Shown piece after piece: positions 8,345-18,355 of a stretch of 64,000 nucleotides of DNA. Location: positions 40,423-104,422 of the forward strand of contig LRBF01000170.1 in the NCBI GenBank assembly GCA_001580565.1, given 5' to 3'. The position numbers were made by a program, and so were the translations under genes. How positions within the stretch are numbered: the stretch's first letter is position 1; each line of letters opens with the position of its first letter. The notes beneath the pieces were generated by a model. The model was not told the origin of the DNA and ran no database searches. It saw only the letters and a list, made by a program, of their open reading frames with translations. Source of the stretch: Caballeronia megalochromosomata. GTDB taxonomy: Bacteria; Pseudomonadota; Gammaproteobacteria; Burkholderiales; Burkholderiaceae.

Positions 8345-9913
8345 CTATGACTGTGCGAGCCCGGTTTGCGCGGCGTAGCGCTCGCGCAGAGCCTGCTTGT
8401 ACAGCTTGCCGGTGGGCAGGCGCGGCATCGTGTCGATGAAGTCGATCGAGCGCGGCACCATGTAGCGCGCCACGCGCGTGCGCAGATAAGCCAGCAGCGC
8501 TTGCGCGAGCGCATCCGATGGCTCGACGCCAGGCGCCGGTTCGACGATCGCCTTGACCTGCTCGCCCATCTCGGCGTCGGGCACACCGATCACCGCCGCG
8601 TCCTGCACATCGGGATGCACGGCGAGCGCGTCTTCGATCGCTTGCGGATAGATGTTGACGCCGCCCGAAATGATCATGAACGCCTTGCGGTCGGTCAGAT
8701 ACAGATAACCGTCGCCGTCGACATGACCGATGTCGCCGACCGCCGTCCACGCCGGATGACGCGGGTGCTGTGCGCCACGGGTCTTGTCCGGATCGTTGTG
8801 GTAATGAAAAGGCAACTGGTCACGTTCGAAGTAGACGAGCCCGTCTTCGCCCACCGGCAATTCGTTACCCTCGTCGTCGCAGATATGGATGACGCCGAGC
8901 AACGCGCGGCCAACCGAGCCAGGATGCGCGAGCCACTCTTCGGTATTCAGCGTAGTCACGCCATTGCCTTCGGTGGACGAGTAATACTCCTCGATGATCG
9001 GCCCCCACCAGTCGATCATCTGCCGCTTGATCTCCTGCGGGCACGGCGCGGCTGCGTGGATCGCCACCCGATGGCTCGACAGGTCGAAGCCATTGCGCAG
9101 CGCCGGGCCGAGCTTGAGCAGGCGGATCAGCATGGTCGGCACCCACTGGCTGTGCGTGACGCGATAACGCTCGATCGCCCGCAATGCGTCGAGCGGATCG
9201 AACTTCTCCATGAACACCACGGTGCCGCCGCCGAACTGCGTCTCCAGCCCGTAGCCGAGCGGCGCGGTGTGATAGAGCGGCGCTGGCGACAGATATACGG
9301 TCTGCGCATCGAAGCCATAGCGCTCGAACTGCGGGCGGCGGGCGGAGCCGGACCCTTCCGAGACGCGCCCTTGTGGCTGCGCGCGAATGATGCCCTTGGG
9401 GCGGCCGGTCGTGCCGGAACTGTAGATCATGGTCGCGCCCAGCCATTCGTCGTCGAGCCGCGTCGGCGGATAACGGCCGGTCACGGCTTCGTAGCTGTCC
9501 CAACCGGCGATGGTGCCGTCGATCATCAGCCGCAGGCCGCAGGTCGGCATCATGCCGGTCAGTTCGGCTGCGAGCTCACGCATCGCGTACGAACTGACCA
9601 CGACCTGCGCATGGCTGTCCGCGATGATGGCGGCCGCCTCCGGCGCGGTCAGGAATCGGTTGACCGGGGTGATCAGCAGGCCAGAGCGCAACACCGCCCA
9701 GCACACCTCGAAGCAGCGTACGTTGTTCTCGAGCACCATCGCGATGTGGTCGCCGCGCCGCAGCCCGATCGCGTACAGACACTGCGCGAAGCGATTGAAA
9801 CGCTCGTCGAGTTCGCGGTAGGTCAGCGCGTCGCCGGTGGCGCTGTTGATTGCCGCGGGCTTGTCGGGCGTCAGCTCCGCATGGTCGCCGAGGTACTTCG
9901 GGAATTTGCTCAT
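8345..9913 (-). CDS. AMP-forming acyl-CoA synthetase, FadD-like
   Basis: A 522-residue ANL-superfamily ligase. YSSGTTGRPKG lies at residues 164-174, then EYYSSTEGNG (A5 motif), VGDIGHVDGDGYLYLTDRKAFMIISGGVNIYP (split here over the A7-A8 region), and the catalytic lysine in LPTGKLYKQALRERY. It is the second acyl-CoA synthetase of the cluster and differs clearly from the one at 3656-5212, so the two probably activate different acids, for example the parent acid and a ring- or side-chain-derived acid. It sits first of the four-gene block 9913-5271 (ligase, long dehydrogenase, short dehydrogenase, hydratase). Confidence 0.88.
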   Translation of the reverse strand: MSKFPKYLGDHAELTPDKPAAINSATGDALTYRELDERFNRFAQCLYAIGLRRGDHIAMVLENNVRCFEVCWAVLRSGLLITPVNRFLTAPEAAAIIADSHAQVVVSSYAMRELAAELTGMMPTCGLRLMIDGTIAGWDSYEAVTGRYPPTRLDDEWLGATMIYSSGTTGRPKGIIRAQPQGRVSEGSGSARRPQFERYGFDAQTVYLSPAPLYHTAPLGYGLETQFGGGTVVFMEKFDPLDALRAIERYRVTHSQWVPTMLIRLLKLGPALRNGFDLSSHRVAIHAAAPCPQEIKRQMIDWWGPIIEEYYSSTEGNGVTTLNTEEWLAHPGSVGRALLGVIHICDDEGNELPVGEDGLVYFERDQLPFHYHNDPDKTRGAQHPRHPAWTAVGDIGHVDGDGYLYLTDRKAFMIISGGVNIYPQAIEDALAVHPDVQDAAVIGVPDAEMGEQVKAIVEPAPGVEPSDALAQALLAYLRTRVARYMVPRSIDFIDTMPRLPTGKLYKQALRERYAAQTGLAQS

Positions 9914-9946
9914 GCACGCTCCTGCGATTCGATACGGTTCGGGCGC

Positions 9947-10087
9947 TTACGCCACCGCCGCCGGAATTTCGCCGGAGGTCAGCGCGTTCGGTGCGGCCCG
10001 TTCCACCAGTTCCGGTATCAGCGCGCCGAGCTCGGCCGCATCCCAGCGCCCGTGCTCCTCAATGCTGCTTGCGATCCAGGTCTGCAC
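9947..10087 (-). other. possible 46-codon reading frame, unidentified
   Basis: In the 207-bp gap between the thiolase stop and the ligase start, the thiolase frame stays open for 57 codons after its stop. A GTG at 10087 would give 46 residues with coding-like composition (segments WDAAELGALIPELVERAA and SGEIPAAVA). I do not recognise it. It could be a tiny gene or the remnant of a longer one such as a lost regulator C-terminus. No clear ribosome site precedes the GTG. Confidence 0.25.
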
Positions 10088-10120
10088 TAGACGCGCCGCG
10101 GCGCACTCTGTGCCCGAGGT

Positions 10121-11308
10121 TCAGTGCTTGCCGTACAAGGTCACCACGCACGCGCCGCCAAGCCCGAGGTTGTGCTGAAGCGCATGCCTTGCGCCCTGCA
10201 CCTGCCGCTGATCGGCGGTGCCCCGCAACTGGTGAGTCAGCTCGTAACATTGCGCGAGGCCCGTCGCGCCCAATGGATGCCCTTTCGAGAGCAGGCCGCC
10301 GGACGGATTGACCACGACCTTGCCCCCGTACGTGTTGTCGCCGTCGCTGACAAACTTCTCCGCGCCGCCTTCCGGACAGAACCCGAGCGATTCGTAGCAG
10401 ATGACTTCGTTGTGCGCGAAGCAGTCGTGCAGCTCGCACACGTCGATATCTTCCGGTCCGATCCCCGCTTTCTCGTAGACCTTGTTCGCGGCCGAGCGCG
10501 TCATATGGATGCCGACGAAATTGAGCATCGACGGCGGATCGAACGAAGCGGGCGGATCGGTGGTCAGCGCCTGCGCGACGATCTGCACATCCGTGCGCAG
10601 GTTGTGCCTGCGGGCGAACTTCTCGGACACGAGGATCGCCGCCGCGCCGCCGCAAGTAGGCGGACAGGCCATCAGCCGCGTCATCACGCCGGGCATCAGC
10701 ACCGTATCGTTCATCACGTCTTCGGTCGTCACCTGCTCGCGAAACAGCGCGAGCGGGTTGTTCGCCGCGTGGCGGCTCGCCTTCGCGCGCACCGCCGCGA
10801 AGGTTTCCATGCGCGTGCCGTAGCGCTGCATGTGCTCGCGTCCTGCGCCACCGAAAGTGCGCAGTGCCTGCGGCAGATGCGCGAGGTCGGCGGTCAGGCC
10901 GTGCATGATCGGCACGAAGCGCGCACGCGTCACTGGCCGGTCGTCCCAGTGCGACTTCAGCGCGCCGGCCTGCATCTGCTCGAAACCGAGCGCCAGCACG
11001 CAGTCCGCATCGCCGGTAGCGATCGCCTGGCGCGCGAGATAGAGCGCGGTCGAACCCGTCGAGCAATTGTTGTTGACGTTGACGATCGGAATGCCCGTCA
11101 TGCCCACTTCGTACAACGCGGTCTGCCCGCAGGTGGAGTCGCCGTACACGTAGCCGGCGAACGCCTGCTGTACGAGGTCGTACGCGATGCCGGCATCGGC
11201 CAGCGCGCGGCGGGTGGCTTCGGCGCCCATTTCGGTGTAGCTCTGGCTCGCGCCCGGCTTGGCGAACTGGATCATGCCGACGCCCGCCACCAGTACTTTT
11301 TCGCTCAT
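10121..11308 (-). CDS. thiolase-family protein (SCP-x/lipid-transfer type)
   Basis: A 395-residue thiolase-fold protein. The acyl-accepting cysteine lies in VNNNCSTGSTALY (Cys82), HDCFAHNE supplies a mid-protein motif, and KGHPLGATGLAQ near residue 350 carries the active-site histidine. The NNNCSTGS form, rather than the NRxCxSGLQA of FadA thiolases, places it with sterol-carrier-protein-x thiolases, which cleave 3-keto-acyl-CoAs with methyl branches or ring substituents. This matches the AMACR-type racemase in the same cluster. SCP-x thiolases in actinobacteria often have a DUF35 partner; none is next to this gene. It ends the dehydrogenase-thiolase pair 12473-10121. Confidence 0.85.
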   Translation of the reverse strand: MSEKVLVAGVGMIQFAKPGASQSYTEMGAEATRRALADAGIAYDLVQQAFAGYVYGDSTCGQTALYEVGMTGIPIVNVNNNCSTGSTALYLARQAIATGDADCVLALGFEQMQAGALKSHWDDRPVTRARFVPIMHGLTADLAHLPQALRTFGGAGREHMQRYGTRMETFAAVRAKASRHAANNPLALFREQVTTEDVMNDTVLMPGVMTRLMACPPTCGGAAAILVSEKFARRHNLRTDVQIVAQALTTDPPASFDPPSMLNFVGIHMTRSAANKVYEKAGIGPEDIDVCELHDCFAHNEVICYESLGFCPEGGAEKFVSDGDNTYGGKVVVNPSGGLLSKGHPLGATGLAQCYELTHQLRGTADQRQVQGARHALQHNLGLGGACVVTLYGKH

Positions 11309-11333
11309 GTTGCAGCCTCGGAAGATTGGGGAC

Positions 11334-12473
11334 TCAAAGCTTGCGGGAGATCAGATCCCGCAACACTTCGCTGGTGCCGCCGAAGATGCGCGTCACGCGC
11401 ATGTCGGCGAAAGCACGGGCAATCGGATACTCCAGCATGTAGCCGTAGCCGCCGTGCAGCTGAACCATCTCGTCGATGCACTTCCACATCGCTTCGGTCG
11501 CAAAGAGCTTGGCGATCGCCGCTTCCTGCAGCGTGAGCTTGCGCTCCATGTGCTCGCGAATGTAGTAATCGACCAGCGTGCGGACCGCGACGGCTTGCGC
11601 CTTCACATCGGCCAGCTTGAATTTGGTGTTCTGGAAGTCCCACACGGTCTGATTGAACGCGCGGCGGTCCTTCACGTATTGCAGCGTCAGTTCGAGCTGC
11701 CGTTCCAGCTTCGCCGCGCAATACACCGCGATGATGAGCCGCTCCTGCGGAAGCTCTTCCATCAGGTGGACGAAGCCGCCGTTCTCGTTGCCGATCAGGT
11801 TGCTCGCGGGTACGCGGACGTCGTCGAAGAAGAGTTCGGCGGTATCGGCGGCGGCCTGTCCGACTTTCTCCAGCTTGCGGCCACGGCGGAACCCCGCACG
11901 GTCGGTTTCGACCATGATGAGACTCACGCCCTTCGCGCCTGCCGACGGATCAGTCTTGCAGACCACCACCACCATGTCGCAGTTCAGGCCATTCGAAATG
12001 AACGTCTTGCTGCCGTTGATGATGTAGCCGTCGCCGTCGCGCACGGCGGTGGTGCGGATCGATTTCAGATCGGAGCCAGTGCCGGGCTCGGTCATCGCGA
12101 TGGCGAGGATCTTCTCGCCACGGCAGATCGGCGGCAGCCATGTGCGTTTTTGTTCTTCCGTGCCGAGGCGCACGATATACGGCGCGGTGATGTCCGAATG
12201 CACGGAATAGCTGAAGCCCGATACGCCCGCACGATGCAGCTCTTCAGCGACGATGGCCGAATGACCAAAATCGCCACCGCCCCCGCCGTATTCTTCCGGT
12301 ACGGTCACACACAGCAGGCCTTCGCGGCCGGCCTTCAGCCAGGTCTCGCGATCCACGCATCCGGCTTCGTCCCACTGAGCCTGACGCGGCAGGCACTCGC
12401 GTTCGAAGAAACGCCGCGCGGTATCACGCAACATTTCGTGATCCTCGCGATAGACATTACGCTTGACTTCCAC
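11334..12473 (-). CDS. acyl-CoA dehydrogenase
   Basis: A 379-residue acyl-CoA dehydrogenase of the long-chain/isovaleryl type. It has [31 protein letters not shown] (FAD motif), [50 protein letters not shown] and the C-terminal [16 protein letters not shown] with the catalytic glutamate region. All functional elements are present, so it is probably a homomeric enzyme, unlike the neighbouring short/long pair. It is 25 bp upstream of the thiolase and reads into it. It is the third dehydrogenase of the cluster and may act on a later, simpler intermediate. Confidence 0.9.
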   Translation of the reverse strand: MEVKRNVYREDHEMLRDTARRFFERECLPRQAQWDEAGCVDRETWLKAGREGLLCVTVPEEYGGGGGDFGHSAIVAEELHRAGVSGFSYSVHSDITAPYIVRLGTEEQKRTWLPPICRGEKILAIAMTEPGTGSDLKSIRTTAVRDGDGYIINGSKTFISNGLNCDMVVVVCKTDPSAGAKGVSLIMVETDRAGFRRGRKLEKVGQAAADTAELFFDDVRVPASNLIGNENGGFVHLMEELPQERLIIAVYCAAKLERQLELTLQYVKDRRAFNQTVWDFQNTKFKLADVKAQAVAVRTLVDYYIREHMERKLTLQEAAIAKLFATEAMWKCIDEMVQLHGGYGYMLEYPIARAFADMRVTRIFGGTSEVLRDLISRKL

Positions 12474-12615
12474 CGCACGCTCCTCATCGATTGAATGCGT
12501 TGGCAGCGCGGACCGGATCTGCGTGACCGGCTGGCTGCTTTCATGAACGCATTGTGCGTGGCGGGAAGAGCGGGCAAGCCTACCCTCGTGGAGTAGGCCG
12601 GCAGGTGGTTGAGCG

Positions 12616-15360
12616 CTAGCGTGCGCCCGCGTCGCGCATCCTTGCGACAGCGCCGTCGCGACCCGTCACTTCCAGCTTCCGGTAGATGTTCTTGAGGTGC
12701 CACTTCACCGTATCGAGCGACACGTCCATGACGCGCGCGATTTTCTTGTTGGGCAGCGCGAGCGCGAGCAGACCCAGCACTTCGTTCTCGCGTTCGCTCA
12801 GCGACTGGATCGGCGCGCGCATTTCAGCCGCCTGCGGTTCGACAGGTGCGGTTGTCCTCTCGGCGTCGATCAGCCGCTGCGCATAGAAACCCAGGACGGG
12901 GTCGAAGTCCGGCTCCAGCAGCAGACGGTCGAGGATGTGCCGGCATCCGCCAAGCTCATCGAGCAAGCTGCGCATCAACCCCAGCCGGTGGCCCACCCGC
13001 AAGGCTTCGACCAGATGCTCACGGGCCGCTCCATCGTTGTGACGTCCCGTCTCTGCAATCGACATCTGCAAGCGCAAACCGACCACGCGACACCATCGTC
13101 CTCCCGCTTCGGACAGTGCGTGAAGCGGCTTGAGCCGGCGCATGGCGCCTTCGAAGTCGTTCAGATGGAGGCACATGCGAACGCGCGCGAGACCCGCGCA
13201 GACCCTGATTTCCCAGGACGTGCTGCGCATCGCGCCCGCATAGCGCTCCGCGAGCGTTTCGCAGCGCATCACCAATGCTTCGGCTTCGTCAAGGCGGCCT
13301 TCTTCCAGCAACCAGCGCGCGCGCAAACACAGGGCGCTGGCGAGCAGCCGATCCACGCCCCGACGTTTCGCGTGGTCCTCGAGCCGTTCGAGGCAATCGC
13401 GCGCCTCGAGGCGGCGTCCCGCGAACCAGTGCGCGCTGGCGAGGACCACCAGAGCACGCAGGACTGTATCGGGAATCGAGACGCGCTCGAGCACCTCGAC
13501 GCGTTCCTCCAGCAACTGGAGTGAAGCATCGACGTCGTTCAGTTCGTATAGCGCCTCGCCCAGCAAGACTGCCGCCATGCACGCGATGCCAACATATGCC
13601 GGGGCTTGCTCTTCCGCCTGCGCGAGCACGTCACGGAACACCCGCTCGGCGAGCAACACCTTGCCCTCCGCAGCATGCGTCATGCCGCTCATGCAACGAC
13701 CGAGCAGGACACCGCGCGGTGCGCCGCCATACGCCGCGCCTTCCTCCAGAACCCTGCGGGCCTGCTCGTGCTCGCCACGATGGATGAACATCCACGAAAG
13801 GATATTGCCGCGCGCGACCCGGGTGAAATCGTCCGCGCTGGGCGGGACGCGCTGCAACTCCGGCAATAGCGCCACGACCAGATCCGTATCGTCGCGCTGT
13901 AGCGCGAGGCCGCCGCGAAGCAGCGCGAGCGCGTAGCGCTGGCGCGGATCCGGTCGTTCGCTCCGCGAAGCGATCTGCTGAATGCCCTGCATCAGCGCGT
14001 CGGTTTCGCCGGCGTACATTTGCAGATAAGCAGTGATCACGCGCAGATCGAAGCGCTCCGCGATCTGCGCCGGCGGCAGGCGGCGCACCAGACCAGCAAG
14101 CTGGCGCAGTTCGCCGCGTGCGAGCAAATCATGCGCGCATCCTTCGACGAGGTCGGCGGCGACCTGAGCGTTGTCTGCCAGTACGGCATGATGCACGGCT
14201 TCGTCGACGTGGCCTTGTGCATCGAGCCACTGCCACGCCGCCGAATGAAGGTCGCGCAGTTCGGTTGGCGGCAGCTCCGCGACGCGGCGCTGCAATACCT
14301 CGCGCAGCAAGGGATGCAGGCGATACCAGGTTTCGCCGTTCTGTCCGACACCGCTCTGAGTAATGAATAGGTTGTCGCCTTCCAGACGACTGAGTCGCGA
14401 GGCGACGTCCGCGACGGTAACCGGACGCCGCATCAAGCCTGTGCAAAGGGACGCGCAGAATCGCTCGCAAAGGGCCGCACGAGTGAGCAGCAGCAGGTCC
14501 TCGGACGCGAGTCGGACCAACACTTCGCGTTCGAAGTAACGAGCGAAGGTTTCGGCGTCGTGCACGGTCGTTGGCGTGAAGGCCGAACCTTTGCGGGTCC
14601 TCAAGTCGATCGCGAACAATTGCAGGCCGGCCGCCCAGCCGTCCGTCAGTTCATGCACCACTCGCGCGTCGCGTCTGGCGATCTCGCCGAGTTGCTCGCG
14701 CAGAAACCGCTCCGATTCCTCGGCCGAAAAGCGCAGATCATGGCGATCGAGTTCGGTGGCCAGACCTTGCGAACGCAGACGCGCCAGCGAGACGGGCAGC
14801 GAACGCCGCGAAGCCAGCACCACGTGAAGCTGCGGCGGCGCGTAGTCCAGCAGCCAGCGCAATGCTTCGACGATTCGGGCGTTCTGGAGGTAATGAACGT
14901 CGTCGAGCATCATCACCAGCTCGCGCTTGCGACGGGCGATGCCGCGTACGAGCGTGATCACCCAGTGCTCGACCGCGGTCTCGCCACTCTCGCGGCCGAC
15001 CAGTAATTCCGCTTCGCGCACGATCGCCGGGTCTACCGTCGCAAGGCTCGCCAGCAGGCCGTGGAAGAACGCAGTCAGGTCATCATCTTCAGGGGCGAGA
15101 GAGAGCCAGGCGACATCGAAGTCCAGCGTGAGCATCGCCTGCCTGAAAGCGAGCATCGTGCTGGTTTTTGCGCTCCCGGCCGGTCCCTGGACTACGATGC
15201 AACGATGCCGGCGCGCTTCGAGGAGCCGCGTCATCAATGCTTCGCGCGGCATGAGTTGCCGTGCGCAACGAGGCGGCATCAACCTGCCACCCGTTACTGC
15301 CTCCAGGGAGCGTCTGGCCGAGACGTCCAGGTCGATTGGGTGTTCTGCGGAATCGGACAT
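12616..15360 (-). CDS. LuxR-family ATPase regulator (LAL/MalT/AlkS type)
   Basis: A 914-residue large ATP-binding LuxR regulator. The Walker A motif GPAGSAKTS is at residues 59-67 and the Walker B-like MMLDDVHYL near 140. A winged-helix/STAND NTPase core follows, then a long alpha-helical repeat region (about 400-830), and a C-terminal GerE/LuxR helix-turn-helix in the last 60 residues (LSERENEVLGLLALALPNKKIA, then DTVKWHLKNIYRKLEV). The start at 15360 is chosen because the 71 codons upstream have no family resemblance. Such proteins bind an inducer through the helical sensor and activate catabolic genes (MalT, AlkS, AcoK). Embedded among acyl-CoA genes on the same strand, it probably activates them in response to a pathway acid or its CoA ester. 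Confidence 0.88.
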   Translation of the reverse strand: MSDSAEHPIDLDVSARRSLEAVTGGRLMPPRCARQLMPREALMTRLLEARRHRCIVVQGPAGSAKTSTMLAFRQAMLTLDFDVAWLSLAPEDDDLTAFFHGLLASLATVDPAIVREAELLVGRESGETAVEHWVITLVRGIARRKRELVMMLDDVHYLQNARIVEALRWLLDYAPPQLHVVLASRRSLPVSLARLRSQGLATELDRHDLRFSAEESERFLREQLGEIARRDARVVHELTDGWAAGLQLFAIDLRTRKGSAFTPTTVHDAETFARYFEREVLVRLASEDLLLLTRAALCERFCASLCTGLMRRPVTVADVASRLSRLEGDNLFITQSGVGQNGETWYRLHPLLREVLQRRVAELPPTELRDLHSAAWQWLDAQGHVDEAVHHAVLADNAQVAADLVEGCAHDLLARGELRQLAGLVRRLPPAQIAERFDLRVITAYLQMYAGETDALMQGIQQIASRSERPDPRQRYALALLRGGLALQRDDTDLVVALLPELQRVPPSADDFTRVARGNILSWMFIHRGEHEQARRVLEEGAAYGGAPRGVLLGRCMSGMTHAAEGKVLLAERVFRDVLAQAEEQAPAYVGIACMAAVLLGEALYELNDVDASLQLLEERVEVLERVSIPDTVLRALVVLASAHWFAGRRLEARDCLERLEDHAKRRGVDRLLASALCLRARWLLEEGRLDEAEALVMRCETLAERYAGAMRSTSWEIRVCAGLARVRMCLHLNDFEGAMRRLKPLHALSEAGGRWCRVVGLRLQMSIAETGRHNDGAAREHLVEALRVGHRLGLMRSLLDELGGCRHILDRLLLEPDFDPVLGFYAQRLIDAERTTAPVEPQAAEMRAPIQSLSERENEVLGLLALALPNKKIARVMDVSLDTVKWHLKNIYRKLEVTGRDGAVARMRDAGAR

Positions 15361-15606
15361 GCTGGGAAGACGAAAAAGGCGAAGAGCGCAAGCAGAGTCA
15401 GGCGACCGTTGCGCTCGCAAAGGAGGGTGTTTGACAAAAGTATAGGTTCGCAATGCGGTAGTTCGACGCGAATCCGCGGTCACCCACCCGATGCGGGTGG
15501 GAGCGAATCTCAGGCCTCGCATCCGACGTACGGACCGATGTTCGATCCCGATATGTGAGAAAGGCCTGCACAATCCGCGCCAAAAGCGCCAAGCCGCAGC
15601 CGACGT

Positions 15607-16857
15607 TCAACTCACCTTCGCCTGTTCGATCATGACCCGGCCAATCACCCGCTTCTCCTGCAACTCGCGCACGGTATCCACATCGAGTTTGAGTCGCTCG
15701 ACCAGCATTTCGTGGTTGTGCTCACCGAGTTCGGGGCCAACGCTTCGGATGCTCCCGGGCGTATCCGAAAGCCGCGGCGCCACGTTCTGCATTTTCAACA
15801 TGCCGAAGCGCGGATGGGCGATTTCGATGATCGCCTGGCGCGCCTTGAAATGCGTATCCTCCAGCATCTCGGCCGCGCGGAAGATGTCGCCGCGCGGCAC
15901 ACCCGCTTCATCGAGCACGCGACCGAGCGTTTCGCGATCGAAGGTGGCAGTCCAGTCGGCAATTATCTGGTCGAGCGCGGCCTGATTCGATCCGCGCGCG
16001 GTATGCGTCGCGTAGGCCGGGTCGGCGGACAGTTCGGGCTGCCCCATCGCGGCGACCAGCCGCTTGAACACGCCGTCCTGATTGGCCGCGATCAGCACGA
16101 AGGTGCCGTCCCTGGTCGGATACACGTTCGATGGCGCGACGTTCGGCAGAATCGCGCCCGTTCGCTCCCGCACGTAGCCGCTCTTGTCGTATTCGGTCAC
16201 CAGCGATTCCATCACCGCCAGCACGGCTTCGTAGATCGCACTGTCGACCATTTGCCCGCGGCCGGTACGCTCGCGCGCGTGAAGCGCCATCAAGCCGCCG
16301 ATACAGGCGAAGGTCGCGGCCAGCGTATCGCCGATCGAGATGCCCATGCGCGACGGCGGCGTGGACGGATCGCCGACCACGTAGCGCAAGCCGCCCATCG
16401 CCTCGCCGATCGAGCCATAGCCCGCCCGCTGCGAATACGGCCCGGTCTGTCCGTAGCCCGACACGCGAATCATGATGAGGCGCGGGTTGATCTTCGACAG
16501 TTCGTCGTAGCCCAGACCCCACCGCTCCATCGTGCCGGGCCGGAAATTCTCGATGAAAATGTCGGCCTGTTCGATCAGGCTGCGAACGATCGCCTGTCCT
16601 TCGGGCTGCCGCGCGTCGATCTCCACCGATTTCTTGCCGCGCGCGATGATCGGCCACCACAGCGATCCGCCCTTGAGTTTTTCCTGCCCCCAGTCGCGCA
16701 TCGGATCGCCCACGCCGGGCGCCTCGATCTTCACGACCTCGGCCCCGAAGTCCGCCATCAACTGGCCGCAGAACGGACCGGCCAGCAGTTGCCCCATCTC
16801 CACCACGCGAATATCACCGAGCGCTCCGCGCGGTGAATTCGGCTGCGTCGTTGTCAT
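15607..16857 (-). CDS. CaiB/BaiF type III CoA-transferase
   Basis: A 416-residue type III CoA-transferase. The N-terminal Rossmann core has VVEMGQLLAGPFCGQLMADFGAEVVKIE (split motif GPFCGQL and VVKIE), IENFRPGTMERWGLGYD, and the catalytic aspartate region MGISIGDTLAATFA. The start at 16857 (MTTTQPNSPRG) fits the family length. The AMACR histidine is absent (AGYGSIGEAMGG), so this is a transferase moving CoA between acyl groups rather than a racemase. It is upstream of the LAL regulator gene by 246 bp and downstream of an MFS transporter gene by 61 bp, all on the minus strand. Confidence 0.87.
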   Translation of the reverse strand: MTTTQPNSPRGALGDIRVVEMGQLLAGPFCGQLMADFGAEVVKIEAPGVGDPMRDWGQEKLKGGSLWWPIIARGKKSVEIDARQPEGQAIVRSLIEQADIFIENFRPGTMERWGLGYDELSKINPRLIMIRVSGYGQTGPYSQRAGYGSIGEAMGGLRYVVGDPSTPPSRMGISIGDTLAATFACIGGLMALHARERTGRGQMVDSAIYEAVLAVMESLVTEYDKSGYVRERTGAILPNVAPSNVYPTRDGTFVLIAANQDGVFKRLVAAMGQPELSADPAYATHTARGSNQAALDQIIADWTATFDRETLGRVLDEAGVPRGDIFRAAEMLEDTHFKARQAIIEIAHPRFGMLKMQNVAPRLSDTPGSIRSVGPELGEHNHEMLVERLKLDVDTVRELQEKRVIGRVMIEQAKVS

Positions 16858-16918
16858 TCCAGGCTCCCACGAGGTTCGAGTCGAACGGCATGCTCCGCGC
16901 ATCGTCGGACCATCGTCT

Positions 16919-18310
16919 TTAGCGCTGAAACTGCGCGGGCGACGTGCCCATCAGGTCGCTCGCATCGTTGATCGCCCGATCCGACGCATCCAGCGACACG
17001 TCGCGCATTTCGACGCGCAACAGCGCCACACCGATGATCAGCAGGACAGCCACCGATACGACCATCGCGACGATGCCCTTCACGCCGAAGTGTTCGAACA
17101 GCATCACGATGACGTACGGCATCAGGATCGAAGCAAAGCGGCCGCACACATTGGCGAACCCGCCGCCGCGCAGCCGCAACGCGGTGGGAAACAGTTCGGG
17201 TGCGTAGGAGTAGAAGCCGACCGCCACCAGGTAATAGATCGAACTGACGAGGCAGAAGCCGATAAAAGTCAGCAGCGCCGGGTTGGTGAGTGTCGGATAA
17301 ATGGTGCCGAAAACGATGATCGCCACTGCCGAGCCGATCATCGAGACCTTGCGCGGAATGCGGTCGGAGATGAAGAAGGCGAGCAGCGCGCCGGTCGGTC
17401 CGCCCGCCGTCATCAAGGTCGTGTAGCCGAGCGACGAAACCACCGACATGCCCTGCTTGACGAGGAACGTCGGAATCCACGCGATCATTCCGTAAACCGA
17501 GACGTTCACCGCCACCTGCACCAGCGAGGCGACCACGGTGCGTCCGAGCAGCGCTCGCGAGAACAGCGCGCGCAGCGGCACGTAGGTGGTCGTCAGATCC
17601 TGCACCACGCCGACGGGCGGCAAGCTGCCGTGCTGCGCCATCACCTCGGCTTCGATCGCCGCGAGCGTCGCCTCGGCTTCTTCCGTGCGTCCGCGCGATT
17701 CGAGCCAGCGAGGCGACTCGGGCATGTGCCGCCGCATGATCCACACCAGCACGCCGCCCACCGCGACCAGCAGGAACATGGCGCGCCACGAACTGTGCGG
17801 GATGATGAAATAGCCCGCGGCATTCGCGGCCGGCAGGCCGATGTTGATCAGCATGCCGAGCAGCGCGCCCCAGCGGCCCCGATATTTCGGCGGAATGAAC
17901 TCGCACAGCGTGCCGGCGGCGACCACCAGCTCGGCGCCAAGACCGAGTCCCATAACGAAGCGGCAGACGATCAGCCACCACATGTTCGGCACGAAACACG
18001 CAGCGAACGATGCGATACCAAAGATCGCGAGATTGATCTGATACGACGCCCGGCGCCCGTAACGGTCACCGATCCAGCCCGAACTGGCCGCACCGATCAA
18101 CATCCCGAAGAAGCCGGCGGATATGAACATCGCGCCGTGCGCGAGGTCCGTGAAGCCGTCCTTGACGGCAGCCGCGACGACACTGGAAGGCAGATAGACG
18201 TCGAACGCATCGACGAACCCGCCCGCGGCGATCAACATGAGCATTCGCCAGTGAAAGCGCGAAATCGGGAGCCGATCGAGCCGGGCTCCAGAATTGACGA
18301 TGGTTGCCAT
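16919..18310 (-). CDS. MFS transporter, aromatic-acid/sugar-acid (AAHS-like) type
   Basis: A 463-residue inner-membrane transporter with about twelve hydrophobic segments. It has a DxxDVYLPS-like start in TM1 (FVDAFDVYLPSS), the signature loop GWIGDRYGRR between TM2 and TM3, the RFVMGLGLGAE segment in TM4, and PESPRWLESRGR after TM6, typical of MFS sugar and aromatic-acid permeases. It lies upstream of a CoA-transferase and downstream of an alpha/beta-hydrolase, an amidase and two more CoA-transferases on the same strand, so it is probably the uptake system of that cluster. Confidence 0.88.
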   Translation of the reverse strand: MATIVNSGARLDRLPISRFHWRMLMLIAAGGFVDAFDVYLPSSVVAAAVKDGFTDLAHGAMFISAGFFGMLIGAASSGWIGDRYGRRASYQINLAIFGIASFAACFVPNMWWLIVCRFVMGLGLGAELVVAAGTLCEFIPPKYRGRWGALLGMLINIGLPAANAAGYFIIPHSSWRAMFLLVAVGGVLVWIMRRHMPESPRWLESRGRTEEAEATLAAIEAEVMAQHGSLPPVGVVQDLTTTYVPLRALFSRALLGRTVVASLVQVAVNVSVYGMIAWIPTFLVKQGMSVVSSLGYTTLMTAGGPTGALLAFFISDRIPRKVSMIGSAVAIIVFGTIYPTLTNPALLTFIGFCLVSSIYYLVAVGFYSYAPELFPTALRLRGGGFANVCGRFASILMPYVIVMLFEHFGVKGIVAMVVSVAVLLIIGVALLRVEMRDVSLDASDRAINDASDLMGTSPAQFQR

Positions 18311-18355
18311 TTCCTTGTGCTCCTCCAGGTGTCGCTCCGATCTTCGCCGGGGACG

